Under the pieces are notes generated by a model that was not told the DNA's origin, did not search any database, and saw only the letters and a program-made list of their open reading frames with translations. This document shows positions 1 through 6,925 of a stretch of 12,576 nucleotides of DNA, one piece after another (positions within the stretch are counted from its first letter, which is position 1; every line of letters starts with the position of its first letter). This DNA comes from CAYMUN01 sp964640775 (GTDB lineage: Bacteria; Patescibacteriota; Saccharimonadia; Saccharimonadales; UBA4665), in NCBI GenBank assembly GCA_964640775.1, contig CAZXIT010000025.1:1-12576 (forward strand), written 5' to 3'. A program made the position numbers and the translations under genes.

Positions 1-380
1 ATCTCAACAGGGAAGACGTGTATATTACAAATATCGTTAAGTATCGTCCGCCCGGCAATCGAGATCCCGCGCCCGACGAGAAAAAAGCCTTTTTGCCCTA
101 TTTACAGAGCCAGTTAGCAGCGATTCAGCCCAAGGTCGTCGTGACCCTCGGCAAGCACAGCATGAATTGCTTCTTACCGGATCTGAAAATCAGCCAGGTT
201 CACGGACAGCCCAAGCGCGTCCGTCTGAGCTTACAGAAAGACTCCGAGGATATATTACAGGTGGTAATCCTGCCGCTGTTTCATCCGGCAGCAGCCCTTT
301 ATAACGGTGCGATGCGCCAAACCCTGATCGACGATTTCGCGTTGATCCCCGCAATTATTCAGAAAATTAAACTATCTTAA
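1..380 (+). CDS. Uracil-DNA glycosylase, family 4-like (3' part, 5' end outside window)
   Basis: The gene enters from the left edge with its first complete codon at position 3 and ends at TAA 378-380. The visible part matches the C-terminal half of family-4 uracil-DNA glycosylases, which remove uracil from DNA to start base excision repair. It reads DVYITNIVKYRPPGNRDP, then a PKVVVTLGKHS strand-turn, and the HPAAAL motif at 282-299 that corresponds to the catalytic HPxxxL loop. The family normally binds a [4Fe-4S] cluster through four cysteines. The two that should fall here (KCRPPGNR and, 16 residues later, ACxPYL) are Tyr (42-44) and Phe (90-92), so a cluster is unlikely. The GTG at 18 is probably just an internal Val codon, since the frame is open to the window edge. 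The RNase J gene starts 22 nt downstream and may be cotranscribed. Family assignment is confident; activity is inferred. Confidence 0.85.
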   Translation, partial: LNREDVYITNIVKYRPPGNRDPAPDEKKAFLPYLQSQLAAIQPKVVVTLGKHSMNCFLPDLKISQVHGQPKRVRLSLQKDSEDILQVVILPLFHPAAALYNGAMRQTLIDDFALIPAIIQKIKLS

Positions 381-402
381 AGATTTCAAAAGAAAGGAAT
401 CT

Positions 403-2610
403 ATGCAAAACAACCAACCTAAACCAACCCGGCCACCGAGCAATGACTCGGGCGGTCAAAATGGATCGCAAAATGATTCAAAACCAGGCGGCTCCCGCGG
501 CCGCGGCGGCTCCGGCCGCTCTTCCAGCGGCGGCCAAGGCCGCTCTGGCGGGCAGAAGTCCCCGGCGATGACCAGCAGCCTCACCACCTCGCGCGGCCAG
601 GCCGTGCGGGCCCAGCGCCGCAGCCAGCAGGATGCCCAGCGCATTGCCAACCAATACGTGGCGGCTGAAACAGCACCAGGACAGCAGCGCGCCAATGTCA
701 TTGACGATAATCCCCGCCTGAGAGTCATCGGCCTGGGCGGCATGGATGGCGGCGGCTCAAAAAACATGATCCTCGTCGAATATATCAACGATGCCGTTAT
801 CCTGGACTGCGGCAATGACCTCGGTGTTGATCTGCCCGGTATCAATTATGGTATTGTCGACACTGCCTACCTGGAGCAAATTAAACACAAGCTGAGGGCT
901 TACATCATTACTCACGGCCACCTCGACCACATTGGCGGCCTGCCGCACATCGTGCCAAAGTTTCCAGCGCCAATCTACGGGAGCAAATTTACTATCGGCC
1001 GCGTCGAAGAAATTTTTGAGAACTTTGGCCTGCCGATGCCTGACGGTTTTGAACTTAAAACCGTTACCATGAACGAAAACACTCACGAACGCCTTAAAAT
1101 CGGCGAATTTTTCGTTGAGCTGGTGCGGGTCACGCACTCCATCCCCGGCAGTACTGTCATCGTGCTTGATACGCCCGTCGGCCGTATCATTAACACCGGT
1201 GATTTCCGTCTTGACCCCAACCCGCTCGACCACGAACGGACTGACACGGAGCGCCTGATTGAACTCGGCAATGACGGCGTTTTAGCGCTGCTCAGCGAAT
1301 CAACAACAACCGAGCGCATGGGCCGGACGCCCAGCGAGTCGACCATTGAGCAGAGTTTCAAAGACATCATGGACAATGCTCCCGGACGTATCTTTGTCGG
1401 GCTCTTCTCGACTAATATGAACCGCGTCCAGATGATCATCAACGCCGCCGTCCACCACAACAAAAAGGTAGCTATGGATGGCCGCAGCATGGTCAGCACC
1501 CTAGAAATGGCTGTGCGCCACGGGTTTGTGCGGATTCCCAAAGGCACCTTCGTGCCGATTGCCAGCGCCAGCACTATGAAAGATACTGATCTGGTCGTGG
1601 TCTGTACCGGTTCCCAAGGCGAACCCAGTAGCGCGCTGCAGCGGATGAGCAACGGCGAGCATCGCCACGTCAAACTCAAGGAACAAGACACGGTAATCTT
1701 GTCCAGCACACCGATCCCGTACTCCGGGAATGACGCCAAAATCCGCACCATGGTCGATGAATTGTTCAAAAAGGGCGTCCACGTCTTTCGCCATGAAACG
1801 CGCGAATTGGACGGGGTCGGCCCGCTGCACGTGTCCGGACATGCTTCCCGCGACGAGTACGCCGACATGATCAACATGCTGAAGCCAAAATTCTTTGTGC
1901 CAATTTACGGCGACTATACTGCTAAGCGCTACCATGTCGATATTGCCATTGAGCAGGGCATTCCCCGGGCCAGCATTCTCAACGTCGGCAACGGCCAAGT
2001 CATCGCTTTCACCCCCGATAAAATGGAACTGGCCGGCGAAGTGCCATACGGCACTATCCTGGTCGACCAGACCGGTGCCCTGGTTAGCAACGTCGTCGTC
2101 AAAGACCGCGTCCTGCTGTCCGAGGAGGGCTTAGTCGCGATCGTCCTGACAGTCGATAAAAAAACTGGCAATCTGATGACTAGCCCGGATATCATTAGCC
2201 GCGGCTTCATCTATATGCGCGACAACGAAGAAATCATGAATGGCCTGCGCATCGAACTGAAGCGGGCTGTTCAGCAGCGCTTCAAGCGCGTCGACCTTGA
2301 CCGGTTTAAGCTGGAGCTCAAGGAGCACGTCACCCACTACCTCTTCGAGCATACCCAGCGCAGTCCAATCGTTATACCGGTGATCAATATCATCAGCGGT
2401 GGCGGGGGCGGCGCCAATGGTGGCGCCAAACAGGGGCAAAATGACCAGAGCAAACAAAATGCTGCGCAAAACGGCCAGCCGCCCCAGCCGGGCCAAGACG
2501 TCCAGGCTCAGCCTGTAGAGAAAACCTCCGAAGAAATTGCCGCCGAGCAGCAAAAACGCTTCCAGGAAATGCGCGCCCGACTGCTGACCCAAGACCCCCG
2601 TACCGACTAG
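403..2610 (+). CDS. rnj: Ribonuclease J with disordered N- and C-terminal extensions
   Basis: A 735-residue metallo-beta-lactamase/beta-CASP nuclease of the RNase J family, which performs 5'-3' exonucleolytic and endonucleolytic mRNA decay and rRNA maturation in the cytoplasm. All metal ligands are visible: HGHLDH at 171-176, His245, Asp267 in GDFRLD, and His480 in VSGHASRDE, equivalent to H74/H76/D78/H79/H142/D164/H390 of Bacillus RNase J1. The beta-CASP region covers about 290-470 and the RNase J C-terminal domain about 560-680. Two segments are extra to the family core: residues 1-105 are rich in Gly, Arg, Ser and Gln with RGRGG-like repeats, and about 680-735 are Gly/Gln-rich. Both look disordered. 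The first motif reads GGMDGGGSKNM instead of the usual GGxGEIGKNM. ATG 403 follows AAAGGA at 393-398. Its position next to ftsK recalls the rnj-ftsK neighbourhood of Actinobacteria. It ends at TAG. Confidence 0.95.
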   Translation: MQNNQPKPTRPPSNDSGGQNGSQNDSKPGGSRGRGGSGRSSSGGQGRSGGQKSPAMTSSLTTSRGQAVRAQRRSQQDAQRIANQYVAAETAPGQQRANVIDDNPRLRVIGLGGMDGGGSKNMILVEYINDAVILDCGNDLGVDLPGINYGIVDTAYLEQIKHKLRAYIITHGHLDHIGGLPHIVPKFPAPIYGSKFTIGRVEEIFENFGLPMPDGFELKTVTMNENTHERLKIGEFFVELVRVTHSIPGSTVIVLDTPVGRIINTGDFRLDPNPLDHERTDTERLIELGNDGVLALLSESTTTERMGRTPSESTIEQSFKDIMDNAPGRIFVGLFSTNMNRVQMIINAAVHHNKKVAMDGRSMVSTLEMAVRHGFVRIPKGTFVPIASASTMKDTDLVVVCTGSQGEPSSALQRMSNGEHRHVKLKEQDTVILSSTPIPYSGNDAKIRTMVDELFKKGVHVFRHETRELDGVGPLHVSGHASRDEYADMINMLKPKFFVPIYGDYTAKRYHVDIAIEQGIPRASILNVGNGQVIAFTPDKMELAGEVPYGTILVDQTGALVSNVVVKDRVLLSEEGLVAIVLTVDKKTGNLMTSPDIISRGFIYMRDNEEIMNGLRIELKRAVQQRFKRVDLDRFKLELKEHVTHYLFEHTQRSPIVIPVINIISGGGGGANGGAKQGQNDQSKQNAAQNGQPPQPGQDVQAQPVEKTSEEIAAEQQKRFQEMRARLLTQDPRTD

Positions 2611-2630
2611 CCCCGGCAAGCACAAGCCTC

Positions 2631-2659
2631 TTGACATTTGTAGTAAATTTTGCTATAAT
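2631..2659 (+). promoter_or_regulatory. Consensus sigma70-type promoter for ftsK
   Basis: TTGACA at 2631-2636 and TATAAT at 2654-2659 are separated by exactly 17 bp, and TG at 2651-2652 adds an extended -10. Both hexamers are perfect consensus. The predicted start is near 2666, giving a leader of about 48 nt before the ATG at 2714. It lies just after the rnj stop, so ftsK can be expressed independently of rnj. Confidence 0.9.
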
Positions 2660-2713
2660 TTCAAGTGTAAATCACCATCTCAAAATGGTAAAATAATATG
2701 GTTGCTCCAATCT

Positions 2714-4930
2714 ATGGCTAAAAAGAAAAAATCCACAAAAAAGAAAGCCCCGGCCGAGTCGTCATATGAGCGGTCGCCCTTTTGGGCGCTTGCCGGCGCA
2801 ATCCTGCTGATGCTGGCGGCAGTCTTTCTGCTGCTTGGCGGTTTCGGTACCGGCGGGCCGCTGCCGGTTAGCTTGTTTCATGGTGCCTATTGGGCACTAG
2901 GCTACGCCGCGTACCTGACCCCCGTCGCTCTTATATACTGGGGCATTTATAAATTTATGGCCGAAGACCGGCGGATACCGCTCAGCAAACTGGCCGGTAT
3001 GCTATCGGTACTGCTATTTGCCAGCGCGTGGTTTTATACCGCGCTCGTTAGCCGGACGGGTGACGGCGCCTGGGTTGGCGGGCATGGCGGCACCGTCGGC
3101 CGTGGGGTAGGCAATATGGCGCTGACGGCGCTGGATAAAACTCCGGCTGCCTTGCTGTTCTTTGTCTTTACTCTGTTAGCAGTCTTTTTTGCCTTCGGTA
3201 TTTCGCTAAAAGTCCTGCTGAAACTCGGCAATGTATTCAAACGGCCGGAGCGTGAAAAAGGCGAGGAGTCCGAGCTGGCTTCATTAAAGGCAAAGGCTGT
3301 CGAACAGCCTGCCGGCTTCAAACTCAATGAGGGCGTGCCGGTCGAACATCATACGGCTGCCGAGCCGCCGGCCAAGCTTTCAACGCTCAAAAACACCGCC
3401 CAAAAGCTCACGGCCAACGAAGTCCATGAGGCATTGACCACGGCTAGCGATCCGGACTGGCAATTCCCGAGTGTCGACTTGCTCAACCAGAAACAGGACA
3501 AGGCTGATGCCGGCGACGTCAACGCCAATGCCCAGATTATCCATGACACCTTCGAGAATTTCAACATTGAGGTTGAAATGGAAGGCGCCAACATTGGCCC
3601 GCGGGTCACCCAGTACACCATGAAGCCGCCCGCAGGCGCCAAATTGACCAAGATAACTGCGCTGGCAGACAATCTGGCGCTAGACCTGGCGGCGCATTCT
3701 ATCCGGATGGAAGCTCCGATTCCCGGCAAGCGGGCTGTCGGTATCGAAGTGCCCAATATCAAATCAGCCACCGTGCGTCTCAGTTCGATGCTGCTGTCGC
3801 GGGAATGGCAGGATACCAGCAGTGCCCTCAGCTTTGCCATCGGCCGCGATATATCCGGTACGCCAATTATCGCTGACCTGGCTAAAATGCCGCACATCCT
3901 AGTGGCTGGCCAGACCGGTTCCGGCAAGTCAGTGATGATCAACACCATCCTGACCAGCCTGCTATACCGCAATTCACCAGCCGATCTCAAACTGATCCTA
4001 GTTGACCCCAAGCAGGTCGAACTGAAGCCCTACGACGACATTCCTCACTTGCTGACCCCAGTCATTACCGAACCGGAGAAGTGTATCAGCGCTCTGAAGT
4101 GGGCGGTAGCCGAGATGGAGCGCCGCTACCGGGCGCTGGCCGAAGTCAACAAGCGCAACATTGCCGAGTATAACAATCTCAAAAAGGAAGAGGGCATGCC
4201 TTATATTGTCATCGTGATTGACGAATTGGCGGACCTAATGATGATGGCCGCTCGCGATGTCGAGGCCCTGGTGGTACGTATCGCCCAAAAAGCCCGGGCC
4301 GTCGGCATCCACCTGGTATTAGCTACCCAGCGGCCCTCCGTGGACGTCATTACCGGCCTGATCAAGGCTAATGTGCCGGGGCGCATCGCCTTTACGACCC
4401 AGTCGCAAGTCGATTCCCGGACAATCATCGACCAGGTTGGCGCCGAAAAGCTGCTGGGCCAGGGCGATATGCTGCTGCTAACTTCCGATATGCCGAAGCC
4501 GAAACGTGTCCAGGGCGCCCTGATCGGCGACGAGGAGACCGTCAAAGTCATGGACTTCATCCGTATGCAGCGCCCGCCGCAGTATGACGATGAGGTTGTT
4601 TCTCAGCCCGTCCAGCTTAACGGCAAGGGCGGGGTAGTGGCTGATTACGGCGGCCAAGACGCTGACGACGATATGTGGCGCGATGCCGTCCGGGTCGTCA
4701 TCGAGAATCATAAAGCCAGCACCAGCCTGCTGCAGCGCCGCCTGCGCGTCGGCTACGGCCGGGCGGCCCGCCTGATCGAAACTATGGAAGAGCAGGGCAT
4801 CGTTGGTGCTGCTGATGGCTCTCGTCCGCGCGAAGTCCTGGTGAGCTCACTTGATGATGTCTTTGGCAGCGGTCTCGCCGCTGCGGGCACTCCCGACGAA
4901 GTCCTCGACGAAAACTACGACGACGAATAA
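2714..4930 (+). CDS. ftsK: DNA translocase FtsK/SpoIIIE
   Basis: A 738-residue membrane-anchored DNA pump that clears chromosomes through the closing septum and, in characterised members, activates dimer resolution by Xer recombinases. A Lys-rich N-terminus is followed by four hydrophobic segments at about 22-42, 58-80, 91-110 and 147-170. A polar linker leads to the alpha/beta motor with Walker A GQTGSGKS at 399-406 and Walker B IVIDELAD ending near 507 (Asp503, Glu504). The C-terminal winged helix (gamma) at about 660-725 contains LLQRRLRVGYGRAARLIETM, the part that reads polar DNA motifs in the family. Length is typical of a complete short-linker FtsK. I chose ATG 2714 because MAKKKKSTKKK is a usual lysine-rich start; TTG 2702 would add only four residues. 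No Shine-Dalgarno is visible ahead of it. It is the sole gene behind the promoter at 2631-2659. Confidence 0.95.
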   Translation: MAKKKKSTKKKAPAESSYERSPFWALAGAILLMLAAVFLLLGGFGTGGPLPVSLFHGAYWALGYAAYLTPVALIYWGIYKFMAEDRRIPLSKLAGMLSVLLFASAWFYTALVSRTGDGAWVGGHGGTVGRGVGNMALTALDKTPAALLFFVFTLLAVFFAFGISLKVLLKLGNVFKRPEREKGEESELASLKAKAVEQPAGFKLNEGVPVEHHTAAEPPAKLSTLKNTAQKLTANEVHEALTTASDPDWQFPSVDLLNQKQDKADAGDVNANAQIIHDTFENFNIEVEMEGANIGPRVTQYTMKPPAGAKLTKITALADNLALDLAAHSIRMEAPIPGKRAVGIEVPNIKSATVRLSSMLLSREWQDTSSALSFAIGRDISGTPIIADLAKMPHILVAGQTGSGKSVMINTILTSLLYRNSPADLKLILVDPKQVELKPYDDIPHLLTPVITEPEKCISALKWAVAEMERRYRALAEVNKRNIAEYNNLKKEEGMPYIVIVIDELADLMMMAARDVEALVVRIAQKARAVGIHLVLATQRPSVDVITGLIKANVPGRIAFTTQSQVDSRTIIDQVGAEKLLGQGDMLLLTSDMPKPKRVQGALIGDEETVKVMDFIRMQRPPQYDDEVVSQPVQLNGKGGVVADYGGQDADDDMWRDAVRVVIENHKASTSLLQRRLRVGYGRAARLIETMEEQGIVGAADGSRPREVLVSSLDDVFGSGLAAAGTPDEVLDENYDDE

Positions 4931-4950
4931 GTCTGAAAAGTAACCATTAA

Positions 4951-4975
4951 CAGATCGCAATCTTCTTGCAATCTG
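4951..4975 (+). terminator. 10-bp imperfect inverted repeat: weak terminator of ftsK or operator
   Basis: CAGATCGCAA at 4951-4960 and TTGCAATCTG at 4966-4975 pair with a single mismatch around the 5-nt loop TCTTC. It begins 20 nt after the ftsK stop, as a terminator would, but the following bases (CCCATTCTTGTATT) are not a clean T-run. The right arm also contains TTGCAA, a possible -35 for the next gene, so an operator role is an equal alternative. Confidence 0.4.
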
Positions 4976-4994
4976 CCCATTCTTGTATTAATAT
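4966..4994 (+). promoter_or_regulatory. Possible promoter for the 122-residue protein gene
   Basis: TTGCAA (4966-4971, 4 of 6 matches) and TAATAT (4989-4994, 4 of 6) are 17 bp apart. A start near 5001 would give a leader of about 32 nt containing a good Shine-Dalgarno (AAGGAGA, 5017-5023). The -35 lies inside the right arm of the inverted repeat at 4951-4975. Confidence 0.4.
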
Positions 4995-5032
4995 AAGCAG
5001 GAATTATTTTTTAAAAAAGGAGACAAAGAGTC

Positions 5033-5401
5033 ATGAGCGCCGAAGAAAAAATTGATTTTGGGCCGCCAATTCCATTAGATGCAATGACTGACGCGGATTT
5101 TAGCCTGGCTGCCAGCGCGCCTACTACCGTTGACCAAATTCCCGATGAGCACTTCGCTTTGGCGCCAAGTGAGCTGGAAGTCGAACCAGTAGCTGCAATT
5201 GAGTCTCTCGATCCTCCAGCCGTGCCGGTTGATGCTTATCCTGTAGCACCTGCTCCTACTCGCGATACGCTGAGGACAGCTTATCATCGCGCTAGGCAGA
5301 ATCGGTCGGCCCGTGAAGTCAGGGAACCTGCCGCCGTGCGAGCCGCCCGGCGCTTTGCTGAAAATCAGTCGCGCCATGGCCGGCAGCTCGATCTGGCCTA
5401 G
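5033..5401 (+). CDS. Unrecognised bipolar protein, 122 residues
   Basis: I do not recognise this protein. ATG 5033 follows a strong AAGGAGA at 5017-5023, so it is probably translated. Residues 1-75 are acidic and rich in Pro, Ala and Val (for example SLAASAPTTVDQIPDEHFAL, with several short Asp/Glu-containing stretches). Residues 76-122 are strongly basic and Arg-rich (HRARQNRSAREVREP, VRAARRFAENQSRHGRQ) and could form an amphipathic helix. There is no signal peptide, membrane segment, cysteine pair or enzyme motif. The charge split suggests a nucleic-acid- or partner-binding tail on a disordered arm, but that is inference. It sits alone between ftsK and gpsA, with its own possible promoter and a TAG stop. 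A lineage-restricted hypothetical protein is the safest label. Confidence 0.75.
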   Translation: MSAEEKIDFGPPIPLDAMTDADFSLAASAPTTVDQIPDEHFALAPSELEVEPVAAIESLDPPAVPVDAYPVAPAPTRDTLRTAYHRARQNRSAREVREPAAVRAARRFAENQSRHGRQLDLA

Positions 5402-5445
5402 TCTGGCTGCCCGCGGTTAGATTAGGTATTCGTCCCTGATAGTAG

Positions 5446-5451
5446 TACTAT
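5446..5451 (+). promoter_or_regulatory. Possible -10 element for leaderless gpsA
   Basis: TACTAT (4 of 6 matches) ends 8 nt before the gpsA ATG, so a start at the usual distance falls on or one base before the ATG. No convincing -35 lies 16-18 bp upstream and no Shine-Dalgarno exists. It is supported mainly by the identical spacing at the genes starting at 8970 and 10301. Confidence 0.35.
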
Positions 5452-5458
5452 TTGGGTT

Positions 5459-6331
5459 ATGAAAATTGCTATTTTGGGCTGGGGTGCGTTTGGCCAGGCG
5501 ATTGGTTCGCTTTTGACGTATAACGGCGTTTCATTTAGCACCGTTGACGCTAACCGGCTGCTTGATCATCCGGTTGATTTGATCTTTGTGGCTGTGCCGA
5601 CCCAATCTATCCGGGCGGCCATCCAGAGCAGCCAGCAGTTTATCGGGCGGGACACGATTATCGTGAATGCTGCCAAGGGCATAGAAGAAGACACCTGTCT
5701 TTTGCCGTATCAAATTATCCAAAGCCTGGGCCGCTATCCCAATTATTACAGCTTGATCGGTCCGTCGTTTGCCTCTGAGATTGTTGACCGGCAGCCGACG
5801 CTTCTGTCTCTGGGCTATGCCACCCGGCAACACCTGCCGGTGCTCAGGGAATTGCTGCAAACGCCGTATTTTCGTGTCCAATCGACTCGCGGCCGCCGGG
5901 CGCTGGAGCTAGCCAGCGCCCTTAAAAATGTCTATGCCATTGCTTGCGGCTATGCCGATGGCATGGGCTTTGGTATGAATACTCGAGCGGAACTTATAAC
6001 CGTGGCCCTCCAAGAAGTCGTAACGATTGGCGAGGCCATGAAGCTCGGCGGTGCCGTCACTGCTCCCGGCATCGTCGGGGATTTGGTGCTGACATGTTCG
6101 TCGCGGGAAAGCCGCAATTTCCAATTTGGCCGGCGTTTGTCAAAAATGGACCAAACGGCGGCACTCAAAAAATCTACCGGTGTTGTCGAAGGACTTTCGA
6201 CCAGCCATTCGGTGCAGGCATTGTGCCGCAAATACCACGCGGAGCTGCCACTAGCCCTGCTGACCAGCCAATTGATTGAGTCAGGCAAAAACGGCCGGCC
6301 GGCCTTCCATAATTTTGTCCAATCGCTCTAG
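5459..6331 (+). CDS. gpsA: Glycerol-3-phosphate dehydrogenase [NAD(P)+], compact form
   Basis: It reduces dihydroxyacetone phosphate to sn-glycerol 3-phosphate, the backbone precursor for phospholipids. The dinucleotide fold starts at once with GWGAFG at 7-12 (a GxGxxG motif). Further family signatures are AAKGIEED with Lys73, GPSFASE at 101-107, ALKNVYAIACGYADGMGFG with the catalytic Lys156, NTRAELI, and GDLVLTCSSRESRNFQFG at 207-224. At 290 residues it is about 40 shorter than typical GpsA (roughly 330). The missing length lies mostly in the first domain between beta strand 2 and VDLIFVAVPTQS, where the usual helix-and-loop section is cut down. ATG 5459 is the only sensible start because it is needed for the glycine-rich loop; no Shine-Dalgarno precedes it. 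Upstream is the unrecognised 122-residue gene and downstream is the rpsF promoter, so it is probably monocistronic. Confidence 0.93.
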   Translation: MKIAILGWGAFGQAIGSLLTYNGVSFSTVDANRLLDHPVDLIFVAVPTQSIRAAIQSSQQFIGRDTIIVNAAKGIEEDTCLLPYQIIQSLGRYPNYYSLIGPSFASEIVDRQPTLLSLGYATRQHLPVLRELLQTPYFRVQSTRGRRALELASALKNVYAIACGYADGMGFGMNTRAELITVALQEVVTIGEAMKLGGAVTAPGIVGDLVLTCSSRESRNFQFGRRLSKMDQTAALKKSTGVVEGLSTSHSVQALCRKYHAELPLALLTSQLIESGKNGRPAFHNFVQSL

Positions 6332-6334
6332 CTG

Positions 6335-6363
6335 TTGACTAACAGGGGTAGTTCAGCTATACT
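6335..6363 (+). promoter_or_regulatory. Sigma70-type promoter for the rpsF-ssb-rpsR cluster
   Basis: TTGACT (6335-6340) and TATACT (6358-6363) each match consensus at 5 of 6 positions, with a 17-bp spacer. The predicted start is near 6370, leaving a leader of about 67 nt ahead of rpsF. It begins 4 nt after the gpsA stop, and nothing else in the gap competes with it. Confidence 0.85.
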
Positions 6364-6383
6364 CTATGATCAGTAGCAGCTTC

Positions 6384-6413
6384 AGCTCATGGCCTCTCAA
6401 GCGCGCATGGGCT
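6384..6413 (+). promoter_or_regulatory. Hairpin in the rpsF mRNA leader
   Basis: AGCTCATG (6384-6391) and CATGGGCT (6406-6413) form an 8-bp stem with one U-G pair around a 14-nt loop, directly upstream of the rpsF ribosome-binding site AAGGAAGGAA (6421-6430). Known rpsF leaders in other bacteria bind the bS6:bS18 pair for feedback control. Both proteins are encoded here, so this is a candidate site. I cannot confirm the characteristic CCG bulge; a CCG occurs at 6418-6420 outside the stem. Confidence 0.4.
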
Positions 6414-6436
6414 TTAACCGAAGGAAGGAATGAGTT

Positions 6437-6832
6437 TTGAATCAGTACGAAATCGCGGTGCTCTATCACCCTGACCTGGAAGTCGACCTCAGCAAGGCCG
6501 AAGAACGGGTCACCAAGATCATCACCGATAACGGCGGCGCAGTCGCCAGCATTGACAACTGGGGCAAGCGCAAGCTGGCGTACACTATCAAAGGCAACGA
6601 ATACGCTGTCTATGTGTTTTACACGGTTGATATGCCGGGCGCCGGCGTCCTGAAAGCCGAGAGCACACTCAATATTACCGACGAAGTGATCCGTTTTTTG
6701 ATCACCAAGCCAGACCTCAAAAAGATTGCTAAGGCTGAAGCGGCTCGGGCCGTCAAAGCCGAGCAAGCCGCCAAGCGCGGTGATCGAGGCGATGACGAAC
6801 GCAAAGAGGACAGCAGCAGTGACGAGTCTTAA
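6437..6832 (+). CDS. rpsF: 30S ribosomal protein bS6 (TTG start)
   Basis: 131 residues. The first 95 or so match bS6, the small-subunit protein that pairs with bS18 on the platform: YEIAVLYHPDLE, then ITDNGGAVASIDNWGKRKLAYTIKG and YAVYVFYTVD, ending with ITDEVIRFLITKPD. The remainder is a charged tail (Lys/Ala/Glu helix, then an acidic Ser/Asp end). The start must be TTG 6437: the same frame has a TGA at 6431, only one codon (GTT) lies between them, and the AAGGAAGGAA purine tract is 7-8 nt upstream. An ATG at 6430 is in another frame and stops after 14 codons. It is the first gene of the classical rpsF-ssb-rpsR order, driven by the promoter at 6335-6363. TAA stop. Confidence 0.93.
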   Translation: MNQYEIAVLYHPDLEVDLSKAEERVTKIITDNGGAVASIDNWGKRKLAYTIKGNEYAVYVFYTVDMPGAGVLKAESTLNITDEVIRFLITKPDLKKIAKAEAARAVKAEQAAKRGDRGDDERKEDSSSDES

Positions 6833-6862
6833 AAAATTGTTAAATAAAGTCGTTTTGTCGGC

Positions 6863-6879
6863 TGTTCGCTTGACGAACA
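6863..6879 (+). repeat. Short hairpin between rpsF and ssb
   Basis: TGTTCG (6863-6868) and CGAACA (6874-6879) are a perfect 6-bp inverted repeat around CTTGA, in the 93-nt gap between rpsF and ssb. No T-run follows, so it is not a clear terminator. It could attenuate, set an RNA processing point or stabilise the upstream message. I see no promoter in this gap. Confidence 0.4.
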
Positions 6880-6925
6880 TTTCTGAGTAGGCGTAGCGTA
6901 GGGAAACTAAGCAAGGAGCATAGCA

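Noticed and set aside
1083..1877. Minus-strand open frame of 264 codons inside rnj
   Set aside because: It is antisense to conserved RNase J motifs, with no ribosome-binding site and no recognisable product.
2665..2675. GTG-N5-CAC in the ftsK leader as a CRP-type site
   Set aside because: The spacing is wrong and only three bases pair on each side.
2698..2721. ATG 2698 as the ftsK start
   Set aside because: It is in a different frame and stops after seven codons at TAA 2719-2721; the FtsK frame begins properly at ATG 2714.
6430..6474. ATG 6430 as the bS6 start
   Set aside because: The frame differs from bS6 and ends after 14 codons; it also abuts the purine tract with no spacing.
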